A stretch of DNA of 32,215 nt from assembly GCA_029859645.1 (NCBI GenBank), contig JAOUCS010000030.1, positions 1 through 32,215 of the forward strand. The letters are read 5' to 3'. Each line of letters begins with the position of its first letter. Position 1 is the stretch's first letter. This document shows positions 1 through 8,014 of this stretch, in pieces. Position numbers and translations under genes: made by a program. This DNA comes from Lysobacterales bacterium. GTDB taxonomy: Bacteria; Pseudomonadota; Gammaproteobacteria; Xanthomonadales; SZUA-36. The notes beneath the pieces are model-generated. The model had not been told where the DNA came from. It was given only the letters and a program-made list of their open reading frames with translations, and ran no database searches.

Positions 1-630
1 CAGTGTCACGTAGTCCACGCCGGCATCACGAAGCGCCGCCAGTGCTTCCGGTGGCGTGAAAAAAACATAGGACTTCGGTGCTTTTTGCTCCGGTTCAGAG
101 CCCATGACCTGGGTTTCCAGGTTCACCGAAGCAAGGTCCGCAAGCTCCAGGTAGGGTTTCATGTGTTGCATCAGTGCTCGCGTGTCATCGCCCTTGTGGT
201 CTTCCCGGATCAGTACCGGCTCGCCGTCGTCAGGATCTGAAAAGCGCCGCCCCATCATGGCGTCTCCGCCAAAGACCATCAGGCTCCGGCCTTCGGCACG
301 GGCCACCAGCGTGACATCCGGGAGTTGCACGGGGTCCCCGGGGGACCTTCTGGGCCTCCAGCCGAGCTCCAGCGGGCTGTAGCTGTGGACCATCGAAAAG
401 TAGCCTTCCGAGACGTATTCGAAGGAGTACAGGGCGCCGCTTGTGGCGGTCAACTCAAACCGGCCTGCCGCATCGGTAACCGCGGCATGCTGGCCCAGGG
501 TGACCTGCGCTCCCGCTATGCCTTCGCCGGATTCATTCAGTACCCGGCCGGAAAAGCCGACCTCGGCGAGCGCAGGAAAGGTGATGAGAAACAACAAAAT
601 ACCGATCGTAAGTTTATTTAACAGGTGCAT
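1..630 (-). CDS. CapA-family metallophosphatase-like protein, C-terminus cut by window edge
   Basis: This frame is open from an ATG at 630 to the window edge, giving the first 210 residues. The N-terminus is a signal peptide (hydrophobic core about residues 7-20, cleavage near Ala-Leu-Ala). Residues about 24-110 resemble a carboxypeptidase-regulatory-like beta-sandwich (FSGRVLNESGEGIAGAQVTL, then a TDAAGRF turn). From about residue 115 a CapA/poly-gamma-glutamate-synthesis-type calcineurin-like domain begins: the metal-site motif GGDAMMGRR has Asp123, and NLE follows at 170-172. Known CapA proteins act in capsule poly-glutamate export, but many family members in Gram-negatives have unknown substrates, so no capsule role is claimed. 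It starts 2 bp after the stop of the upstream lipoprotein gene, so the two are probably co-transcribed and translationally coupled. The catalytic domain is incomplete here only because of the window edge. Confidence 0.75.
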   Translation of the reverse strand, partial: MHLLNKLTIGILLFLITFPALAEVGFSGRVLNESGEGIAGAQVTLGQHAAVTDAAGRFELTATSGALYSFEYVSEGYFSMVHSYSPLELGWRPRRSPGDPVQLPDVTLVARAEGRSLMVFGGDAMMGRRFSDPDDGEPVLIREDHKGDDTRALMQHMKPYLELADLASVNLETQVMGSEPEQKAPKSYVFFTPPEALAALRDAGVDYVTL

Positions 631-632
631 GA

Positions 633-1025
633 TCAAGGTTGCGGGCAAGGTGGAGCACTGCAAACTGACACGCTGTCGGCGTTTGCGACAAGCGCGATCA
701 GGGCGGCGACTCCGAGGGCGCCAAGTATCCAGGCAAGTGTGTTGTCGTTCTTGTTGGCGTGTGGGTTTTCCACGCTCAGACTCTTCATGTCCTCGTATCG
801 GTAGAAGCCCTTGTTGCCGCCCAGGCCTTCATGGGTCATTTCGGTGACCCGGAATTTGACGGTTTTTCGGTCCAGGGTTTTCACTTTCACCAGGTAGCCG
901 TAGTCGATACCCCGGGCTTTTTCGCTTTGCATGGCGTGTTCGATGTTGACCGGCTGCATGCCGGAGCAGCCCACCAGGTTCAGCATCAACAGGCACAGCG
1001 TGTAACGAACGAGGAAACGGGACAT
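633..1025 (-). CDS. Small hypothetical lipoprotein with a C-terminal hydrophobic segment
   Basis: This encodes 130 residues that I do not recognise as a named family. The start of the protein is a lipoprotein signal peptide ending in the lipobox LVGC (Cys20), so it should be lipid-anchored in the periplasm. The middle (about 28-85) is a small soluble domain with KVKTLDRKTVKFRVTEM, which looks beta-rich. Residues about 102-118 (WILGALGVAALIALVANA) form a hydrophobic segment close to the C-terminus. It is the upstream gene of a pair with the CapA-like gene, separated by 2 bp. Similar small lipoproteins with a KFRV-type beta domain and one C-terminal helix are common hypothetical proteins in Gammaproteobacteria. 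No function can be assigned. Confidence 0.7.
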   Translation of the reverse strand: MSRFLVRYTLCLLMLNLVGCSGMQPVNIEHAMQSEKARGIDYGYLVKVKTLDRKTVKFRVTEMTHEGLGGNKGFYRYEDMKSLSVENPHANKNDNTLAWILGALGVAALIALVANADSVSVCSAPPCPQP

Positions 1026-1148
1026 CGTTCATATTGTACTGACTTTGGCATAGCGAGTCAGCGGATGGTTAATCCGGTGACACGCATCAGCTGATTGGGG
1101 CGATGCGCTCGCTAGAATAAGCCGTTAACACAACAGAAGAATCGCGAA

Positions 1149-3371
1149 ATGCTTTTGCGAACGGGGTCTTCAGCGGCTGTGCTGTTCATCTTGTGCTGCC
1201 TGCTACAGTCAGTGCTCTGGCCGGCGATGGCCATCGCGCAGGAACAGACAAGGCAACTGCCGGCCGTGGCTGTCGACCAATCGCCGATACTCGATGGTGA
1301 CGTGATCAACGATCCTGCCTGGCAGGCCGCCACAGCAACCGGCGGCTTTATCCAGACCACTCCCGATGAGGGCATGCCCGCGAGCCAGCGGACAGAAGTC
1401 CGGGTCATTTACACCGCGGAGGCGATCTATTTCGGCTTTGTCCTGTATGACGACGAGCCGGCCGCAATCGTGGCCTCAGATGCACGCCGGGATGCCAGCC
1501 TGAGCGAGACGGACAGCGTGTTGCTGATTCTGGACACGTACCGGGATGAGCAGAACGGTTTCGTATTCGGGACCAATCCCAATGGACTCCTCTATGACGG
1601 TCAGCTGAGCAAGGCGGGACAGGGCACGTCCCTGTCAGGCGGCAGCAGCGGCGCCGGTGGTGGATTCAACCTCAACTGGGACGGTGTCTGGGAAGTCAGG
1701 ACGGAGATGGGAGAGTATGGCTGGAGCGCCGAATTCAGGATTCCGTTCAATACCATTCGTTATCCCTCGATGGATATTCAAAGCTGGGGTGTCAATTTTC
1801 AGCGAAACATCATTCGCCGCAACGAGACTGCCTATTGGTCTCCGTTGGGCCGGCAATTCAACCTGCTTCGCCTGGCCGACGCCGGCTTACTGACCAGTCT
1901 TGAAATTGGCAGCCAACGCAACCTCAAGATCGTCCCGTACGTGCTCGCAGAGGTCAGCGATGTAGGCGATGCGGGAAACGATACGGATACCGAATGGGGT
2001 CTGGACGTCAAGTACAGCCTGACTCCTTCGCTGACCCTGGACCTGACTTACAACACGGATTTTGCCCAGGTCGAAGCGGATGAATCCCAGGTGTCACTCG
2101 ACCGGTTCAACCTCTTTTTTCCCGAGAAACGTCCCTTCTTCCTGGAAAATGCCGGCTTGTTCGCGGTGGGCAAGGCCCGGCAGGTCGAACTGTTTTTCAG
2201 TCGTCGTATCGGCCTGTCCAAGGGTGGAGACATCATTCCCATCGATTACGGTGCACGCGTCTCCGGCGCCCTGGCCGGCGTCAACGTCGGCGCCATGTAC
2301 ATGCAGACAGATGAGCTGGACCAGGTTACACCCACCAATCGCTTTGGCGTTGCGAGGATCAACAAGGAGCTTCCCAACCGTTCCTCGCTCGGCGCCATTT
2401 TTGTCAGCCGCGAAGCGAAGGGGGATTTTCCAGGTTTGGCAGACAGCAACCGGACTTACGGCGCAGATGCACGCTGGGGCATCGGGGAGTACGGGCTGAT
2501 CTCCGGCTATGTCGCGAGCACCTCGACGCCCGGGCTGGAGGGAGACGAGAACTCCTGGTCGCTGGCGGCCGATTATGATTCCGAACGCTGGAGCCTGGGA
2601 GCCGACTTTGTCAAAGTCGGCGAGGATTTTAACCCCGAAGTCGGTTTTCTCAACCGCAGCGGTGGTTATCGAAATTACGCGGCCAATATCATGCGGCGTT
2701 ACAGGCCGGACAACAGCCGCATCGGACTGCTGGAAATTCGCCCGCACGCGTCCTATCGCGGCTACTGGACGCTCGACGGGTTCCAGGAGAACGGGTTTCT
2801 GCACATTGACAACCACCTGGTCTGGAAAAACGGCTACGAGTTCCATTCCGCAGTCAACTTCACCACCGAAGGCCTGCGCCTGCCCTACGAGATTTCAGAC
2901 GGGATCTTCGTTCCAGCAGGCACCTATCGCAATTCGGAAGTTCACCTGTATGGACAGACCAATGAAGGCGCCTGGATCAGTTTCAGTGCCTCGCTGACGG
3001 TGGGCGGGTTCTACAACGGTGACCGGGTTGCCTTCAGTCCGTCCATGCGGATGCGGCTGGGCGAACATTTCACGACCGAGATCGGATGGAGTCAGAACAA
3101 CGTGGACTTGCCGCAGGGGGACTTCACGACCCAGGTAGGCCGGTTCCGGCTGTCCTATTCCTTCACGCCGCAGATTGCGCTGGAGGCGTTGCTGCAATAC
3201 AACAACGTCGATGATTTTTTCTCGACCAACCTGCGCTTTTCCTGGTTGCGCAAAGCAAATACCGGGCTATACGTCGTGTTTAACGATATCAATGGCCATG
3301 ACCGCTATACCGGGGAGCAGCCTGACCGCAGCCTGATCGTTAAATACACGCATATGTTTGACGTGTTCTAA
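1149..3371 (+). CDS. DUF5916 outer-membrane beta-barrel protein with N-terminal CBM9-like domain
   Basis: A 740-residue protein with a signal peptide (about residues 1-30, ending near AMAIA). Residues about 40-220 match the CBM9-like fold seen in this family: PILDGDVINDPAW opens the domain and IYFGFVLYDDEP continues it. The remainder is a DUF5916-type barrel with the family hallmark FFPEKRPFFLENAGLF (just after residue 320) and alternating aromatic beta strands. The last residue is Phe, as expected for Bam-dependent outer-membrane proteins. The family often accompanies peptidases or glycan enzymes, but its transport or binding role is not established. The gene is divergent from the lipoprotein/CapA pair, and its end overlaps the end of the convergent pilin gene by 3 bp. 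The start at 1149 is chosen because it gives a complete signal peptide. Confidence 0.85.
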   Translation: MLLRTGSSAAVLFILCCLLQSVLWPAMAIAQEQTRQLPAVAVDQSPILDGDVINDPAWQAATATGGFIQTTPDEGMPASQRTEVRVIYTAEAIYFGFVLYDDEPAAIVASDARRDASLSETDSVLLILDTYRDEQNGFVFGTNPNGLLYDGQLSKAGQGTSLSGGSSGAGGGFNLNWDGVWEVRTEMGEYGWSAEFRIPFNTIRYPSMDIQSWGVNFQRNIIRRNETAYWSPLGRQFNLLRLADAGLLTSLEIGSQRNLKIVPYVLAEVSDVGDAGNDTDTEWGLDVKYSLTPSLTLDLTYNTDFAQVEADESQVSLDRFNLFFPEKRPFFLENAGLFAVGKARQVELFFSRRIGLSKGGDIIPIDYGARVSGALAGVNVGAMYMQTDELDQVTPTNRFGVARINKELPNRSSLGAIFVSREAKGDFPGLADSNRTYGADARWGIGEYGLISGYVASTSTPGLEGDENSWSLAADYDSERWSLGADFVKVGEDFNPEVGFLNRSGGYRNYAANIMRRYRPDNSRIGLLEIRPHASYRGYWTLDGFQENGFLHIDNHLVWKNGYEFHSAVNFTTEGLRLPYEISDGIFVPAGTYRNSEVHLYGQTNEGAWISFSASLTVGGFYNGDRVAFSPSMRMRLGEHFTTEIGWSQNNVDLPQGDFTTQVGRFRLSYSFTPQIALEALLQYNNVDDFFSTNLRFSWLRKANTGLYVVFNDINGHDRYTGEQPDRSLIVKYTHMFDVF

Positions 3372-3838
3372 CTGGTCTTCAACGCCCCCTGGCATTCGCT
3401 GGGGACATAACGGATATCTCCCTCGATGACTCGGCAGGTCCAGGAGCTTTCTTTACGGGTACCGTTTGCGGTCAATTCAAGAACGGGGTCCGTGGGGGCG
3501 CCCGTATTGCTGGTCCAGATGACGATCACCATGGACTGCTGCGCGCAATCTGCGCCCAATTCAATTTTGTTCATGTGATCAACGCCTGAGCCCGACGGCG
3601 TATAAAAATACCCAGCTTCGATATTATTGCTGATCAGGGCTTTCTGATTGGCTTTGCAGGAATTCTGCAGGGCTGTCTTGGCCGCGGATGCAAATTCAAG
3701 GCTGACATCGACATTGTCCCGAATGTTCTGCTCGAATGCCGAGGGCAGCGTAAATGCCAGGATAATCGCAGTGACGGCGAATGTGACCATGCCCTCGATG
3801 ATGGAAACTCCCTTGTATTGATAGCTGCTGATATTCAT
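3368..3838 (-). CDS. Type IV pilin-like protein (prepilin)
   Basis: A 156-residue prepilin. The 10-residue leader ends in KG, followed by VSIIEGMVTFAVTAIILAFTL: a type III signal with Gly10 at -1, Glu15 at +5 and a hydrophobic N-terminal helix. The mature first residue is Val rather than the usual Phe or Met. Four cysteines (61, 98, 135, 149) are present, and Cys135-Cys149 could form the C-terminal disulfide loop of type IVa pilins. The length suits a major-pilin-like subunit rather than a pseudopilin. A good ribosome site (AAGGGG) lies upstream on the minus strand. The gene sits behind a sigma-54-type promoter, as pilA does in Pseudomonas under PilS/PilR. No other pilus assembly genes are in the window, so it could be a major or an accessory pilin. 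Confidence 0.8.
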   Translation of the reverse strand: MNISSYQYKGVSIIEGMVTFAVTAIILAFTLPSAFEQNIRDNVDVSLEFASAAKTALQNSCKANQKALISNNIEAGYFYTPSGSGVDHMNKIELGADCAQQSMVIVIWTSNTGAPTDPVLELTANGTRKESSWTCRVIEGDIRYVPSECQGALKTS

Positions 3839-3900
3839 TTTCTACCCCTTGTAGCGTCTCCCGGGCGTTTCAGACCCGGGTCGGCAGGTAACCTTATAAA

Positions 3901-3916
3901 TGCACTATTCGTGCCA
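3901..3916 (-). promoter_or_regulatory. Sigma-54 (RpoN) promoter for the pilin gene
   Basis: Read on the minus strand this is TGGCACGAATAGTGCA. It matches the sigma-54 consensus TGGCACG-N4-TTGCW in the -24 GG, the -12 GC and their spacing, differing only at the first T of the -12 element. Transcription would start about 12 bp downstream, giving a leader of roughly 50 nt before the pilin ATG at 3838. Pilin genes are classic RpoN targets, which supports the call. Confidence 0.75.
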
Positions 3917-3939
3917 CAGGGGTTGAATCAAAAATAAAC

Positions 3940-3955
3940 AGCTATAACAATAGCT
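3940..3955. repeat. Short perfect inverted repeat upstream of the pilin promoter
   Basis: AGCTAT and ATAGCT flank a 4-bp AACA spacer. It lies about 24 bp upstream of the pilin -24 element, where an enhancer-binding protein could bind. Such short palindromes arise by chance, so function is only suggested. Confidence 0.3.
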
Positions 3956-3969
3956 TATGAAGGCATGAT

Positions 3970-3994
3970 GGCTCGATCCGCTGGGGATCGAGCC
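3970..3994. repeat. 10-bp perfect hairpin between the small membrane gene and the pilin promoter
   Basis: Arms GGCTCGATCC (3970-3979) and GGATCGAGCC (3985-3994) pair perfectly around a 5-nt loop. It lies about 40 bp beyond the stop of the minus-strand small membrane gene and about 54 bp upstream of the pilin sigma-54 promoter. It could be a transcript-end hairpin, but no T-run follows on either strand. It could instead be a distal activator site for the pilin promoter. Confidence 0.45.
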
Positions 3995-4035
3995 CGAAAT
4001 GGTCTTTCAGCGACGATTTTTGTCCGTTGCATTCC

Positions 4036-4269
4036 TCAATAGGCTCCGCGGTAGTACTCCCGGTGCCAGCGTTCCGGTTTTTCATAAATCGCCGCGTCGA
4101 TGATGGACCAAAGGTGAATTACCCAGCCCATCAGGATCAGCCAGAGAACCGCCGTCAGGATGAACATCAGGCCGGCCAAAAACCAGCGCCCCTGGAGCAA
4201 TTGTCCAAGACCGGGAATAAAAAAGCTCGCCAGCGCAGCGATGACGTTACCGCAGGATCCACTTCCCAT
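4036..4269 (-). CDS. Small two-helix inner-membrane protein (TM2-like)
   Basis: A 77-residue protein with two hydrophobic stretches (about 9-25 and 30-55) and the signature FFIPGLGQLLQGRWFLAGLM. This recalls the TM2-type small membrane proteins found across bacteria. The C-terminus (KPERWHREYYRGAY) is polar and aromatic and probably cytoplasmic. A very good ribosome site (AAGGAGAT, about 7 nt before the ATG) fixes the start. The promoter is a sigma-54 element nearly identical to that of the adjacent pilin gene, so the two are likely co-regulated. That suggests, but does not show, a role linked to pili or to the surface. Function is otherwise unknown. Confidence 0.75.
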   Translation of the reverse strand: MGSGSCGNVIAALASFFIPGLGQLLQGRWFLAGLMFILTAVLWLILMGWVIHLWSIIDAAIYEKPERWHREYYRGAY

Positions 4270-4304
4270 GCTGTATCTCCTTTCAGGGTTTACGGGTTAA
4301 TAAA

Positions 4305-4320
4305 TGCAGAATTCGTGCCA
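4305..4320 (-). promoter_or_regulatory. Sigma-54 (RpoN) promoter for the small membrane protein gene
   Basis: On the minus strand this reads TGGCACGAATTCTGCA, with -24 GG and -12 GC at sigma-54 spacing. It shares 14 of 16 positions with the pilin promoter at 3901-3916, and the ATTTAT that follows is also the same in both. The predicted start is near 4293, giving a short leader before the ATG at 4269. Confidence 0.75.
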
Positions 4321-4468
4321 GTGTATATTGCGGCTTTTTAAAAGCGCTGGTCTGGCGTCGAGGGCTCGCCAGTTGGTGAAATCAGCGAAAAGTTGGCAAA
4401 TTTTGCAGAACGATTGCATGATCCAGGTCCGGGTGGTTTTTCCTTCGAACTGCTATTTATGCTGAGGT

Positions 4469-7400
4469 ATGGAACAGTCAAAGCAATCCCGCATTCTGTT
4501 CACTCCAGCTGAACAACAGCAGATTAACCGTCTGAATGATTCGCTGGTGGAGGCCTTTCTGGTCAAGGCTGAGGCGGACACGCAAAAAACCGCCTTGCGT
4601 CAATACCTGGAGACCATGGCAATTATTGGCCAGCGCCTGCGCATGTTCGAAATTGCCAACCACCGGATTTTTACACAGCATGGCCGCCTGATCGTTCCTT
4701 ACGACGCTCATGGCGTGTTGTTGATATACAGTCTTGGAGAAGATTCGGGCCGGGTGCTGAAAGAAGTTCGTTTGCCACACGGTACCCTGATTACCGACCG
4801 GCAGATCGTTTCCCTGGTTGGCCAGACGGACGGGCTGGTGGACCTTGAAAAAGAGATCTACCACCTGGATATCGACGATACGCCGGCCATCCAGGTTTCC
4901 CGCCTGCGGGACCTGGCAAGGTTGCTGGGCCGATTGAACCAATGTGGCAGCAGGCACGAGGCGGTTTACCTGCTGCGATTCCTGGTCGCCCGGCTTTGCA
5001 GCACCAACCGACGAAGCATCAGTCACGCCAAGAACCTGAAGCCGGAAACCATGCAGGTGCGAAAAGAGCTGGTTGAATTCATGAACGGCCCTTTCGCGCG
5101 CCGCTTGCGCCTGCCCACCCGGCTGCTGGTGCGAAATATTTCCGGCCTGGTGTCCCAGCCAAAACTGATTGACGAGGTTTGGCAGGATACGATCGACCTC
5201 TGCGAGGTACATGTGCGGGGAAGCGCTATTACGAACGAAATTCGCCGCAGCACGCATCACGCCATGGGCAGCAAGACCTTGTCATTGGCCCGGGCTTACC
5301 TGGATTGGTTGAACGGTGATATCGCAGCGTTTCCAGATCCGGAACGGGAAGTGCCGGTGGAGGCTGACGAGATTGCGAGGTCCAGCAAGGAAGTTAAAGC
5401 GCTGGTTGCGCGGATCGTGGCCGACCTCGAGCAGCTTCTTGGAAACGCGCAAATCGTCTCCCGCGTCACCGAATGGCGCTCGTCATACACGGACGAACTG
5501 ATGACTTGCGAGTCAGGCATGACCCTTGAAGAGGAGCTGGACTCGCTGATTGCCAACGGAATTCATGCCGGAAATCGCTGGGTATACCAGCACCGGCTGC
5601 GTAGCCTGGAAGCCAAGTCACGCGAGGGCGCCTGGAGCAACATCAGCGGCAGGGACTTCAGGGAGGAGCTGCAGGTCTTGCAAAGTCCGTTGCCTGGTGA
5701 CGAGGCATTTCAGGCTGAAGAAGCAGAACTTCGAGCCCGTGAAGCGGTTCAGCGGTTCGCTCAGGAGCTTCGCAAGCAACACCAGGATGGGCTGTTTGCC
5801 GCCCTGGATACCCTGGTTTCGCTGTACCAGCAGGACCAACCGTTCCGGGCTTTTGAAGACAGTTGCAATTTAAGGAGAGAATTGGAAAGCCTGGTCGGTG
5901 ATGGCGCCTTTCCGAGCCAGCGCTACCTGCTGCACCAACTGGACTGTGTGCTGGAGGAACTGGGGTTTTTCGCACTCAGGCATGTTGCCTCGGACTACCT
6001 GGACCAGGGAGTAGACCTCGAGGAGTGCCTGGAAATCATCTTCATGTGCGCCAGCAACCTGCAGCATGATGGTCTTTTTTCCAGGGAGCTTTGGGATCTG
6101 GCCGTGATGCTGGTCAATCCCAGGCGGTCATCGGCTGAATTGCTTGACGCGCTCGAACAGATTCAGCGCAATTATCACCGCCTGGTGCTGAGAGTCAGTG
6201 AAGCATATGACGTGATGGCTGGCCATCTCGGCTACAGTGTCGACGAAATGCGGGCTGTGCAGGGAAACTTCCAACGCACGATGCACGATCTGAACAACCT
6301 TGTTCACTTTTCCGACCTGGCGCGGGCGCATGTCACAGAGCGGCGCGTGACAAGCAACCCACCCGGGACCGGCGCGCTGGGCAGCGACCCCTGGGATTTC
6401 ATTCACCTTTCGCATCTGGACGACCTTATCCGTCGCGTTGAAGACTGGTCCTCGGTCAGCCTGCAGGCTCGTTATGGCGGCAAGGGTTCAGGGTTGATCT
6501 ATATTTCTTACCTGGGCATCCCCACCCGGGACGCTTTTATCGTCCCGGCCGTTTTACCCCGGTTGAACCTGCACCGGACCCAATCGGAACGATTGGAAAA
6601 AGCCTTGCTGGATCACCTCAAGATCCTGGAGCGCGACATTTCGACCAACGACGGTGCGCCATTGACGTTTGGGGATCCCGGTGCGCCGCTGCTACTGGCG
6701 GTTCGCGGTGGCTCCGTGTTTTCAATGCCGGGCATGTTGTCGACGATGGTTTTCGTTGGAATGACCGATGCAGTAGCAGAGTCCCTGGCACGCGAAGACG
6801 AGTGGTTTGCCTGGGATGCTTATCGACGTTTCCTGGCCACGTATGCTGCCGCGGTGTGGCATATCGACCTCGAACAGTGGGACCTGGTGGAAAAGGCAAA
6901 GAGCGCGCTGGGCGTAAAACTCAAGACCGACTTGCCGGGAAGCGTCATGCGGGGCATCGTTGAAGCATCCAAGGCGGCGATCCATGAACTGGGTTTCGGC
7001 ACCCAGCTTGAACGGGTGCTTAACGATCCGCTACTTCAATTGATCACCGCAGTGCGGGCAGTGCACGATTCCTGGAATGCTGAGCGTGCCCGCCGCTACC
7101 GGGAAATCAAGCACATGAGCGATAGCTGGCACACTGCCGTGATTGTTCAGCAAATGGCCTGTGGCAACCGCTCCAACCTGCAGGAGCTCAAGCCGGGAAT
7201 GGACGAGATGGGTATTTCCCTGACCGGAGTGATTCCTAACACCCGCATGACGACGTCCGGTTTCAGAGTTTTTACCGGTGATGTCAAATTCAGCGCATGC
7301 GGGGATGACCTGGTGGGGGGGCTTACTGCCGCCCAGTCATTCGAGCCGGTCCAGGAGTTACGGGCGCAGGCGCCCATGCTGGAGCGAAAGCTCAACCACA

Positions 7401-8014
7401 TCAGTTCCCGCCTTCGGCGCTACCTGGGCTCCGACACGGAAATTGAGTTCACGGTTGAACGAGGCGTGTTAAGTATCCTGCAGACACGTAGCGCGCAGAT
7501 GGAACATCACTTCATTCCCCGCACGTTCAGGAATCCCGGGAAGGCCAGCGGACAGGGAATCGGTATCAGCGGTGGCGCATTCAGGGGTGTTGTGGCTTTC
7601 AACGAGGACGACGTCATGCAACTCCGGAATACGGCAGCGGCCGAACGGCCGGAGGTGGACGGCATACTGTTACTGCTGGAGAATCCCATACCTGACGAAA
7701 TACCACTGATCCTCTCTGTCGATGGACTGCTGTGTGCAAAGGGCGGCTCGACTTCGCACGCGGCAGTCGCGGTACATGGCATCGACGATAAACCTTATGC
7801 AGCGGTCATGGGCGTGTCAGAATTGCGGCTGGGTCACAACAAGGCCGAATTGGCTTCTGCGGATGGACGGCAAGCCCATCACATCCGAACCGGCGACGTC
7901 CTCTCGATTCACGGGCAAACCGGAGAAGTGTTCACGGGTTCAGTCGAAGTGCTCAGCGTAGCGGCCACGGGAGAGGCTGGAGAAAAGGAAACGGCCCGCA
8001 TTCGCCAGGCTTAA
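4469..8014 (+). CDS. PPDK-related dikinase-like protein with large unassigned N-terminus
   Basis: A 1181-residue protein. Residues about 660-1040 carry a pyruvate-phosphate-dikinase-type nucleotide-binding domain. GGKGSG is at 670-675. LAVRGGSVFSMPGMLSTM contains Arg746 and SMPGM at 752-756, equivalent to the VRSGARVSMPGMMDT signature of PPDK. Residues about 1040-1160 are the mobile phosphohistidine domain, with GGSTSHAAV placing the acceptor His at 1097. The protein then ends: the TIM-barrel PEP/pyruvate domain of PPDK and PEP synthase is absent. The first ~650 residues are probably mostly helical, and I cannot assign them a family. The likely chemistry is ATP-dependent phosphorylation of His1097 and transfer to an unknown acceptor; water-dikinase relatives (glucan or rifampin phosphotransferases) are a precedent. 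The gene appears monocistronic, and its 3' end overlaps the convergent hydrolase gene by 4 bp. Confidence 0.8.
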   Translation: MEQSKQSRILFTPAEQQQINRLNDSLVEAFLVKAEADTQKTALRQYLETMAIIGQRLRMFEIANHRIFTQHGRLIVPYDAHGVLLIYSLGEDSGRVLKEVRLPHGTLITDRQIVSLVGQTDGLVDLEKEIYHLDIDDTPAIQVSRLRDLARLLGRLNQCGSRHEAVYLLRFLVARLCSTNRRSISHAKNLKPETMQVRKELVEFMNGPFARRLRLPTRLLVRNISGLVSQPKLIDEVWQDTIDLCEVHVRGSAITNEIRRSTHHAMGSKTLSLARAYLDWLNGDIAAFPDPEREVPVEADEIARSSKEVKALVARIVADLEQLLGNAQIVSRVTEWRSSYTDELMTCESGMTLEEELDSLIANGIHAGNRWVYQHRLRSLEAKSREGAWSNISGRDFREELQVLQSPLPGDEAFQAEEAELRAREAVQRFAQELRKQHQDGLFAALDTLVSLYQQDQPFRAFEDSCNLRRELESLVGDGAFPSQRYLLHQLDCVLEELGFFALRHVASDYLDQGVDLEECLEIIFMCASNLQHDGLFSRELWDLAVMLVNPRRSSAELLDALEQIQRNYHRLVLRVSEAYDVMAGHLGYSVDEMRAVQGNFQRTMHDLNNLVHFSDLARAHVTERRVTSNPPGTGALGSDPWDFIHLSHLDDLIRRVEDWSSVSLQARYGGKGSGLIYISYLGIPTRDAFIVPAVLPRLNLHRTQSERLEKALLDHLKILERDISTNDGAPLTFGDPGAPLLLAVRGGSVFSMPGMLSTMVFVGMTDAVAESLAREDEWFAWDAYRRFLATYAAAVWHIDLEQWDLVEKAKSALGVKLKTDLPGSVMRGIVEASKAAIHELGFGTQLERVLNDPLLQLITAVRAVHDSWNAERARRYREIKHMSDSWHTAVIVQQMACGNRSNLQELKPGMDEMGISLTGVIPNTRMTTSGFRVFTGDVKFSACGDDLVGGLTAAQSFEPVQELRAQAPMLERKLNHISSRLRRYLGSDTEIEFTVERGVLSILQTRSAQMEHHFIPRTFRNPGKASGQGIGISGGAFRGVVAFNEDDVMQLRNTAAAERPEVDGILLLLENPIPDEIPLILSVDGLLCAKGGSTSHAAVAVHGIDDKPYAAVMGVSELRLGHNKAELASADGRQAHHIRTGDVLSIHGQTGEVFTGSVEVLSVAATGEAGEKETARIRQA

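Noticed and set aside
2094-2846. 250-codon antisense open frame within the DUF5916 gene
   Set aside because: No recognisable domain or ribosome site; it follows the codon pattern of the real gene on the other strand.
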